A DNA stretch of 5,585 bases, taken from positions 206 to 5,790 of the forward strand of contig PMFY01000185.1 in assembly GCA_003157945.1 (NCBI GenBank), in the 5' to 3' direction. The translations under genes and the position numbers were made by a program. Numbering within the stretch: position 1 is the stretch's first letter; each line of letters opens with the position of its first letter. The DNA is from Acidimicrobiaceae bacterium. Its GTDB lineage: Bacteria; Actinomycetota; Acidimicrobiia; Acidimicrobiales; RAAP-2. Below are positions 1-5,585 of this stretch, in pieces. The notes beneath the pieces are model-generated. The model was not told the DNA's origin. It worked only from the letters and a program-made list of their open reading frames with translations, and ran no database searches.

Positions 1-87
1 CTGGATGAAGTTGGCGTGCTTGGGCGACACCTCCGCCGACCCGACACGGAGACCCTTGCAGCCGCAGGCGTCGATCAGCCGCCCCGC
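1..87 (-). other. MurB C-terminal-like segment at the end of the visible regulator frame
   Basis: Residues 1188-1216 of the regulator frame read AGRLIDACGCKGLRVG followed directly by the pieces SAEVSP and KHANFIQ. From memory of the family, MurB enzymes carry a segment of the form aGxLIexaGlKGxrxGgAxVSxxHanFivn in their C-terminal domain, and the match here runs almost end to end. MurB reduces UDP-N-acetylenolpyruvoylglucosamine with NADPH and FAD in peptidoglycan synthesis. The FAD-binding domain and the catalytic serine region of MurB are not in this window, so this piece alone would not be an enzyme. The join lies near the short string RAGRLID, which suits both a TPR helix end and MurB. 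Whether the frame continues as MurB beyond the edge cannot be seen. Confidence 0.7.
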
Positions 88-3000
88 CCGTTCGGCCACG
101 CGGACGTAGCCGAAGCGGTCGGCCAGGTCCACCGCCCGACCGGCCAGCTTCCGGGCGGACGGCCCGTCCCCCTCGCCCCTGCGGGCCGACAGCACCTTGG
201 CGAGCTCCAGGCAGGTGCGGGCTTCGAAGAAGGGGGCGCCCAGCCGCTCGTGGGCGTCGAGAGCCGCGGACAACAGCCGCTCGGCCCCGGCGTGGTCGCC
301 GAGCAGGCCGGCCAGCGCCCCGCGGTAGTGGTCGAGCGACCCGAAGATGTTGACCCCGCTGCAGATCACCTGATCGGCGAAGGACGCCAGGCGCTCGATC
401 AGGATGGCGGCGGCGGCGGTGTCGGCCAGCTGGATGGCGGTCTCGCACCACAGGGCGATCGTCGTGGTGGCCAGCGGGTCGAAGGGGTGGGCGAAACGCT
501 CCGCGGCGCCGGCGGCGAGCAGCGCCCGGGCGTCGTCGGCCCGGCCGATGTCCGCGTAGATCCGGGCCAGGGCGGCCTGGAAGCTGTCGATCTCCGGCGT
601 GGCCTGGACCATCTGTTCGATGAGCTCGACGAGCTCCACGTCCCGGCCCTGGTGCCAGCGCAGGTCCACCATCTGGCCCCCGTAGATCGCCAGGGCGTCG
701 GGCTGGCCCGTCGCCATGCCCAGCTCCAGCGCCTCGGCGGTGAGGGACTCGGCCTGCTCGATGTCGCCGTCGAGCAGGGCCTGCCAGCTCTGGGCGTAGG
801 TCGTCGACCACAGGAGCATGGGCTGACCCGTCGAGCGGGCCTCGTCCGGGAGCCGCCTGCGGCACTTGTCGAGCAGGGCCCGGTCGGCCGCCTCGGCCGC
901 CACCATGGCCCGGTAGAAGAGCGCCCAGAACCGGGCCACCGGGTCGGCCAGCGCCTCGGCGATGGCCAGGGTCTCGGCCGTTTCGGCCAGCCGCTCCCCG
1001 ACGTCGGCGGGCATCCAGATCCCCACCCGACGGAGCAGGACGTCGAAGAGGGTGGCCGGGTCGTCGACCTGCCGGGCGATCGCCAGGGCCTCCTCGACCA
1101 GACGGGCCCGCCGCTCCGGGTCGCCGTCGTAGGACCGGTCGGAGGCCAGGTGGGCGAGCAGCCGGGCCCGCTCGGGCGTCGGCGTCGGACCGACCCGGTG
1201 GAGCGAGGCCTCGAGGACGTCGACCCGCTCCTGGTCGATGGTGCCGGTCGTGCTCTGGATCTGCCGGGAGTTGGCCAGGGCGGCGGACACCAGCGTGTCG
1301 ACGTCGTCGAACTCGAGGGCCAGCCGCGCCGCCTCCAGGAGGGTCGCCCGGTAGGCGAGGTCGCCGGTCTGGCGCTGGGCGTCGCCCAGCTTCGCCAGCA
1401 CCTGGGCGCGGGTGACCCCGGTCTCGTCGCCCAGCGCGTCGAGCGCCACGCTGTACCACCGGACCGCCTCTTCCGGGTTGAGGGCGGCCACCGCCTCCTC
1501 GGCGGCCCGGCTGGCGTAGCGGACGACGTCGCCCGAGTCGTCGGGCCGGGCGCTCGCCACCAGGTGGCGCGCCATCTCCGCGGCGGACACCCGGGCCGGA
1601 CCGGTGCCCGACGATGCGTCGCGCTGCGCCAGGACGTCGAACACCCGGCGGTGCAGCAGGGCCCGGCGCGAGGCGCCGATGCCCTCGTAGAGGGTGCGCT
1701 GGATCAGCGCGTGGGCGAAGGTGTACCAACCCGGACGGTCGAGCGGCTCACGGACGAGGGAGACCGTGGCTGCACCCTCCAGCGTGTCCAGGAGGTCGTC
1801 GGGCGTGGTGTCGGAGGCGGCCAGCAGGACGTCGAGGTCGAAGTCCCGGCCGATGACGGCGGCGAGCGCCAGGTCGGCTGCCGAGGCTCTCCCCAGCCGG
1901 ACGACACGGGCGTCGATGACCTCACGGACGCCCGCCGGGAGGCTGGCCTCCCCCATGTCGGCCGGGGCCACCCAGCCCCCCGAGCCGTCGTCGCGCAGCG
2001 CGCCGACCTCGAGCAGGTGGCGGGTGACCTCGCTGACGAAGAACGGGTTGCCGTCCGTCTCCTCGTGCACGGCGCGGGCCAGGGCGACGCCCTGGTCGTC
2101 CATGGGACGCCCGGCGATGGCGACCATCACCGAGACCACCTCGGTCGGCTCGAACCCCGGCAGGTCGATGCGCCCCACCCCGTCGAGGCGACGCAGCGCG
2201 CCCAGGGTCTCCACCAGCTGGTCGGACGTGGCCAGTTCGCTGTCCCGGAACGTCCCCACCACGGCCAGTCGCATGGGGCGGTCGTCGGCCGCCAGGTGGC
2301 GCAGCAGCTGCATGCTGCCGTGGTCGGCCCACTGCAGGTCGTCGAGGACCAGCACCACGGTCCGGTTGCGGGACAGTCCCGCCAGCAGTCCCACCACGGC
2401 GGCGAACAGCTTGAACCGCTCGGAGTCCGGGTCGACGGCCCGCACCGGCGGGAGCCCCGGCAGGCGGCGGGCCAGCTCGGGGACGAGTGCGGCGAGCTCC
2501 GGGCCGCCGTCGTCGACCAGGGCGCGCAGCTCGTCCTCCGGTGCGTGCCGTACGTAGTGCCCGAGCGACTCGGCGAAGAGCTGGTAGGGGGCGCTCAGGT
2601 CCTGCTCGCAGTGGCCCGACAGGACGCACGCGCCGTCGTCGAAGGCCCGGCGGGCCACCTCGGCCACGACCGTGCTCTTGCCCTGTCCGGCCTCGCCCGA
2701 CACCAGCAGCACCGCACGCCCGAGGCCCGCGTCCGCCCGGCCGACGGCGGACGTGAGCGACCCGATCGGCTCCGTCCGGCCGATGACACCGATGTCCGGC
2801 CGGAGGCGCAGACGTTCGGGGAGGGGCACCCCTCGGGACGCCGGCCGGACCGGCAGGGTGGCGGACGACGACCGTCGTACCCCGGGGGGCACGCCGGGCA
2901 GGGTCAGGTCGGTCGACTGCTCGAGGACCTGGCGCTCGAGGAGCCGCAGCTCGTCACCGGGCTCGATCCCCTGCTCCTCCACCAGGATCGCCCGGATCCG

Positions 3001-3648
3001 CCCGTAGGCGGTCAGGGCGTCGGCCTGCCGGCCCCCGCGGTACAGGGCGACCATGAGCTGGGCCCAGAACCGCTCTCGGTACGGGTACTGGGCCACCAGC
3101 CCCTCGAGCTCGGCCACGACCTGCGTGTGCCGGCCCAGGGTCAGGTCGGCGTCGATCCGCAGCTCGAGCGCCTCGAGGCGGCGCTCGTCGAGCCGGCGGC
3201 CCTCGGCGGTGGCGAACGGCTCGTAGGCGAAGTCGGCCAGCGCCTCGCCCCGCCACAGGCCGAGGGCCGCCCCCAGCGACCGGTCGGCCGTCCCGGCGTC
3301 CCCGGCGTCCAGGGCGGCGGCGGCCTCCTGGACCAACCGCTCGAAGCGGACGGCGTCGACGACCGAGGGGTCGAGATCGAGCACGTAGCCCGGCTCGCGA
3401 CGGACCAGGGGGTCCGCGCCGTCGTCCCGGAGGGTCGACCGCAGGCGCGATACGTAGGAGTGGAGCGTCCGGAGGGCGGACGGAGGGGGTGCGTCCGCCC
3501 AGATCTCCTCCACGATCCGGTCCGTGGAGACGACGGTCCCGACGTGCATGGCCAGCAGGGCCAGGACGGCACGTTGCCGACGGCCGCCGAGCGACAGCGG
3601 CGCGCCGTCCCGCCACACCTCGAAGGGCCCGAGCAATCGGAAGTCCAT
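1..3648 (-). CDS. BTAD/SARP-type transcriptional regulator with NTPase core and TPR-like region (3' end outside window)
   Basis: This is a large cytoplasmic transcriptional regulator, 1,216 codons visible and no stop before the left edge. Residues 1-92 are an OmpR/SARP-type winged helix (starts MDFRLLGPFEV; recognition region TLHSYVSRLRSTL). Residues ~98-243 are a bacterial transcriptional activation domain (LWRGEALADF, RERFWAQLMVALYRGGRQADAL). Residues ~287-480 are an AAA/STAND-like NTPase: Walker A GEAGQGKST at 318-326, Walker B VVLVLDDLQWAD ending at 442, and GTFRDSEL at 465-472. TDGNPFFVSEV follows at 531-541, a motif common in such regulators. From ~640 to ~1187 the protein is Ala/Leu-rich helical repeat, TPR-like. 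ATG 3648 was chosen because the family usually starts just before the first strand; ATG 3657 and GTG 3663 are in-frame alternatives, and the ribosome site is weak (GGTGGGA, 9 nt upstream). No LuxR domain is visible. Residues 1188-1216 look like MurB, not TPR. The regulated genes and the ligand are unknown. Confidence 0.9.
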   Translation of the reverse strand, partial: MDFRLLGPFEVWRDGAPLSLGGRRQRAVLALLAMHVGTVVSTDRIVEEIWADAPPPSALRTLHSYVSRLRSTLRDDGADPLVRREPGYVLDLDPSVVDAVRFERLVQEAAAALDAGDAGTADRSLGAALGLWRGEALADFAYEPFATAEGRRLDERRLEALELRIDADLTLGRHTQVVAELEGLVAQYPYRERFWAQLMVALYRGGRQADALTAYGRIRAILVEEQGIEPGDELRLLERQVLEQSTDLTLPGVPPGVRRSSSATLPVRPASRGVPLPERLRLRPDIGVIGRTEPIGSLTSAVGRADAGLGRAVLLVSGEAGQGKSTVVAEVARRAFDDGACVLSGHCEQDLSAPYQLFAESLGHYVRHAPEDELRALVDDGGPELAALVPELARRLPGLPPVRAVDPDSERFKLFAAVVGLLAGLSRNRTVVLVLDDLQWADHGSMQLLRHLAADDRPMRLAVVGTFRDSELATSDQLVETLGALRRLDGVGRIDLPGFEPTEVVSVMVAIAGRPMDDQGVALARAVHEETDGNPFFVSEVTRHLLEVGALRDDGSGGWVAPADMGEASLPAGVREVIDARVVRLGRASAADLALAAVIGRDFDLDVLLAASDTTPDDLLDTLEGAATVSLVREPLDRPGWYTFAHALIQRTLYEGIGASRRALLHRRVFDVLAQRDASSGTGPARVSAAEMARHLVASARPDDSGDVVRYASRAAEEAVAALNPEEAVRWYSVALDALGDETGVTRAQVLAKLGDAQRQTGDLAYRATLLEAARLALEFDDVDTLVSAALANSRQIQSTTGTIDQERVDVLEASLHRVGPTPTPERARLLAHLASDRSYDGDPERRARLVEEALAIARQVDDPATLFDVLLRRVGIWMPADVGERLAETAETLAIAEALADPVARFWALFYRAMVAAEAADRALLDKCRRRLPDEARSTGQPMLLWSTTYAQSWQALLDGDIEQAESLTAEALELGMATGQPDALAIYGGQMVDLRWHQGRDVELVELIEQMVQATPEIDSFQAALARIYADIGRADDARALLAAGAAERFAHPFDPLATTTIALWCETAIQLADTAAAAILIERLASFADQVICSGVNIFGSLDHYRGALAGLLGDHAGAERLLSAALDAHERLGAPFFEARTCLELAKVLSARRGEGDGPSARKLAGRAVDLADRFGYVRVAERAGRLIDACGCKGLRVGSAEVSPKHANFIQ

Positions 3649-3731
3649 CGTCCCCATTCCCACCGTGCCCCGCCGATCAGAGGAGGGACCGTCGCCCCTC
3701 ACTTCCGTCACCACCGTCCTGCGGCCCCCGA

Positions 3732-3779
3732 CTGTTCTGCCCATTCACCCCGTCCGACGTGGGCGGATGGCTGCAACAG
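3732..3779. repeat. Imperfect inverted repeat in the divergent control region
   Basis: The arms 3732-3746 and 3765-3779 share CTGTT-N4-CCAT in opposite orientation, with 10 of 15 positions matching and 18 bp between arms. The right arm overlaps the first unit of the CTGCAACAG direct repeat. It could be part of an operator, or it could be chance. Confidence 0.3.
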
Positions 3780-3790
3780 CACTGCAACAG
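3771..3790. promoter_or_regulatory. 11-bp-period direct repeat, candidate operator
   Basis: CTGCAACAG occurs at 3771-3779 and again at 3782-3790, a period of 11 bp or one helical turn. SARP-family winged-helix/BTAD activators are known to bind direct repeats with about this period, placed next to promoters. The repeat sits in the control region shared by the BTAD regulator and the divergent 3930 gene. It is therefore a candidate site for that regulator. The heptamer is not the TCGA-type motif described for classical SARPs, and only two units are present. The link to the regulator is inference. Confidence 0.4.
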
Positions 3791-3809
3791 GCGTGGGATT
3801 TGATTACTT

Positions 3810-3838
3810 CTGACAGCACCAGATCGTATCGGTAGGGA
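3810..3838 (+). promoter_or_regulatory. Possible rightward promoter
   Basis: CTGACA (3810-3815) and TAGGGA (3833-3838) are 17 bp apart, within the least GC-rich patch of the region (about 3797-3840). The -10 is poor, lacking the final T of TANNNT. An alternative pair is TTGATT (3800-3805) with TCGTAT (3824-3829), 18 bp apart. Either would transcribe the micro-ORF and the 3930 gene, and both lie just after the CTGCAACAG repeats. I saw no convincing promoter for the leftward regulator. Confidence 0.25.
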
Positions 3839-3865
3839 TGGTCGATGCACCAGACGGGCACATGC

Positions 3866-3870
3866 GGAGG
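3866..3870 (+). promoter_or_regulatory. Strong Shine-Dalgarno of the micro-ORF
   Basis: GGAGG lies 6 nt before ATG 3877. It is the only strong ribosome site between the divergent genes. It is about 60 nt from ATG 3930, too far to serve that start directly, so it points to translation of the micro-ORF. Confidence 0.6.
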
Positions 3871-3876
3871 TCGGAG

Positions 3877-3933
3877 ATGAGCCGGGCGGCCGGGATCGGG
3901 CGCGGCGGCGCACGGGCGGGCGGGCCGTCATGA
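3877..3933 (+). CDS. 18-aa leader-like micro-ORF overlapping the next start
   Basis: ATG 3877 follows GGAGG at ideal spacing and opens an 18-codon frame, MSRAAGIGRGGARAGGPS, ending at TGA 3931-3933. That stop overlaps the ATG of the downstream gene (ATGA at 3930-3933), the classic layout for translational coupling. The downstream ATG has only a vague G-rich stretch before it. The likely role is therefore to deliver ribosomes to the 3930 gene. The peptide is Gly/Ala/Arg-rich, with no membrane segment and no run of one amino acid that would suggest attenuation. It may have no function of its own, and in DNA this GC-rich a short open frame could be chance. Confidence 0.45.
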   Translation: MSRAAGIGRGGARAGGPS

Positions 3934-4598
3934 GGCGGGTGGCCACCTCGCTGCGCACCGACCGGCCCATGGCGGACGACCAGGCGGTCGCCCCCACGTG
4001 GGACGCCGCCGCCTGGGGCTTCACGGCCCTCGACGGACTGCCCGACCTCGAGGAGTCGGCCGGGTACGCGCCGCCGGATGCGAGGCCCGATCCCCCGCGC
4101 CTGTCCACCGGGGTGGTGGCCCCCGGATTCGACGACGAGCTCCGCGACTCGCTGGCCCGCCTCTGGGCGGCGCACGGGGACACACCCGTCGTCGGTCGGC
4201 CCCGGGCGCTGACCGCGTACGAGGCCGAGGTGCTCGATGCCCTGGTCGACCGCCGGGACGCCGCCATCCGGCTGCAGCAGGTGCTGGCGGACGACATCGC
4301 CCAGTTCGAGGTCGGCGGGGCCGCCGTCCGCGACGGGCGTGCCGTCGAGTTCCTGGACGCCTCCATCGGGGGCGCGGCCCGTCGGACGGTGACCGACGCC
4401 GTCGCCGAGTTCGAGAGCGCCCGGCACCGCTTCCGCCTGGCCCTGGTGGCCGTGGGCGTCGACAACGGGCTGTCGGGCACCGACATCGGCACGGCCCTCG
4501 CCTTTTCGCGGCAGCTGGCCAGCCGGTACCTGCAGGAGGCCCGGACGAAGTGGCCGGAGCTCCGCGAGCCCGTCACCCGGAGGGGCCGGAGGCGCTGA
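3930..4598 (+). CDS. Hypothetical helical protein with possible C-terminal helix-turn-helix
   Basis: I do not recognise this 222-aa protein. Residues 1-65 are Pro/Asp/Ala-rich and probably flexible (PTWDAAAWGFTALDGLPDLEE). Residues ~66-126 look helical (AYEAEVLDALVDRRDAAIRL). A further helix at ~152-178 is followed by GLSGTDIGTALAFSRQLASR and then YLQEAR (180-206). That last stretch has the shape of a helix-turn-helix, with the second helix starting near S193. The tail is basic (RRGRRR), which would suit DNA binding. It has no signal peptide or membrane segment. ATG 3930 overlaps the stop of the micro-ORF, and ATG 3969 (MADDQ) is an in-frame alternative without a ribosome site. It is divergent from the large regulator and 82 bp before the amidotransferase gene, probably in the same transcript. 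A role as a small regulator is inference. Confidence 0.75.
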   Translation: MRRVATSLRTDRPMADDQAVAPTWDAAAWGFTALDGLPDLEESAGYAPPDARPDPPRLSTGVVAPGFDDELRDSLARLWAAHGDTPVVGRPRALTAYEAEVLDALVDRRDAAIRLQQVLADDIAQFEVGGAAVRDGRAVEFLDASIGGAARRTVTDAVAEFESARHRFRLALVAVGVDNGLSGTDIGTALAFSRQLASRYLQEARTKWPELREPVTRRGRRR

Positions 4599-4602
4599 CC
4601 AC

Positions 4603-4622
4603 GTCCCGGCCGTCACCGGGAC
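4603..4622 (+). other. Small hairpin between the two rightward genes
   Basis: GTCCCGG (4603-4609) and CCGGGAC (4616-4622) are perfect 7-bp arms around a 6-nt loop, starting 4 nt after the 3930 gene's stop. A second copy of CCGGGAC at 4633-4639 could pair instead. There is no T-run, so it is more likely a weak attenuator or processing element than a full terminator. It could also be chance in GC-rich DNA. Confidence 0.3.
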
Positions 4623-4680
4623 CTGCGTCCGACCGGGACGACCTGGCCCCGGCGGCCACGACCGGGCAGGATGCTGGGTC

Positions 4681-5350
4681 GTGGCCGACCGCATCGCCTT
4701 CCTCCAGCACAGCGCGACCGACGTCCCGGGCGTCCTCGGCGACCACCTGGACGGGCTCGGCTTCGCGGTGTCCGCGTACCGGGCCGACGACGGCCCCCGG
4801 TCGCTGCCGGCACCCGGCTCCTTCGACGTCCTCGTGGTGATGGGCTCCATCGAGTCCGTGACCGACGCCGCCGTCCCCTGGATCGCCCCCGAGCGTCGAC
4901 TGGTGGCGGACGCCGTCTCGAGTGGCGTCCCGGTGCTCGGCGTGTGCTTCGGCGGCCAGCTGCTGGCCGAGGTCCTGGGCGGGACGGTGGGACGGGCCTC
5001 CCGGCCCGAGATCGGCTGGCGGCGCCTCGACACGGTCGACGCCGCGCTCGTCCCGGCCGGTCCCTGGCTCGACTGGCACGAGGACGCCTTCACCTGCCCG
5101 CCGGGCGCGCGGGCCGTGGCCCACACCGACGTCTCCCTCCACGCCTTCGTCCAGGGCCCCCACACCGGTCTCCAGTTCCATCCCGAGGTGACCCGACCGG
5201 TGGTCGAGTCCTGGATCGGCGACGCCCGGGAGCGGGCCCACCTGACCGACGGGGACGTCGACGCCCTCCTGGACGGCTTCGACCCCTCCGGCCGGGGGCC
5301 CGACCACCTGGCCGCCGCACTGGTCGACACGTTCCTGACCAGGGCCGATG

Positions 5351-5361
<11 letters not shown>
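4681..5361 (+). CDS. Class I glutamine amidotransferase-like protein (GMP synthase-like GATase)
   Basis: This 226-aa protein has the fold signature of type 1 glutamine amidotransferases, which release ammonia from glutamine, or hydrolyse related gamma-glutamyl bonds, in the cytoplasm. The nucleophile elbow is PVLGVCFGGQ with Cys89. The partner residues are in GLQFHPEV, His167 and Glu169. Early VVMGSIESV (52-60) and WLDWHEDAF (129-137) are also typical of the stand-alone GMP-synthase-like group. There is no synthetase domain, and the length fits a free-standing amidotransferase. The substrate cannot be told. The start is GTG 4681, giving MADRIAFLQHSATDVPGVLG, a normal first strand for the fold; the ribosome site is weak (AGG 10 nt upstream). 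It lies 82 bp after the 3930 gene and ends in a terminator-like hairpin. The triad looks intact, so it is probably active. Confidence 0.9.

Positions 5362-5585
<224 letters not shown>

Noticed and set aside
1694..2557. A 287-codon plus-strand frame inside the regulator
   Set aside because: It is a Ser/Arg-rich shadow of the NTPase and linker region, with no ribosome site or recognisable fold.
16..3813. A 1,265-codon open frame on the plus strand
   Set aside because: It lies in exact antisense codon register to the regulator. Its stops would need TTA, CTA or TCA codons in the regulator, which are rare in high-GC genomes. The translation is Gly/Pro/Arg/Gln-rich with no domain, while the minus strand gives clear winged-helix, BTAD and Walker motifs.

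Overview
The window comes from a high-GC bacterium (roughly 70% or more by eye), most likely an actinobacterium. The evidence is the G/C-rich third codon positions, a large BTAD/SARP-type regulator with an ATPase core, and a GroEL N-terminus of actinobacterial style behind a perfect CIRCE operator. A placement in or near the Acidimicrobiia is a guess from general resemblance only.

Layout. Positions 3648 down to 1 (minus strand) hold one open frame of at least 1,216 codons. It encodes a winged-helix, BTAD, NTPase and TPR-like transcriptional regulator and runs off the left edge without a stop. Its last ~29 visible residues do not look like TPR. They closely resemble the C-terminal region of MurB (UDP-N-acetylenolpyruvoylglucosamine reductase), so the gene is either a fusion or a chimeric join. 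Positions 3649-3929 are a divergent control region with an 11-bp-period direct repeat, a relatively AT-rich patch that could hold a rightward promoter, and a strong Shine-Dalgarno. That Shine-Dalgarno serves an 18-codon ORF whose stop overlaps the start of the next gene (ATGA).

Rightward genes. Positions 3930-4598 encode an unrecognised 222-aa, mostly helical protein with a possible C-terminal helix-turn-helix. Positions 4681-5361 encode a class I glutamine amidotransferase-like protein with an intact Cys/His/Glu triad. A GC-rich hairpin whose loop is that gene's stop codon ends the unit. Positions 5362-5448 are the groEL control region (possible promoter, CIRCE, GGAGG), and groEL begins at 5449 and is cut by the right edge.

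How they may work together. groEL is a separate heat-shock unit repressed by HrcA. The large regulator and the 3930 gene are divergent and share a control region, so the regulator may control itself and/or the 3930-5361 pair; this is inference. No mobile element, tRNA, rRNA or CRISPR array was seen. The most unusual points are the MurB-like tail on the regulator and the coupled micro-ORF before the 3930 gene.
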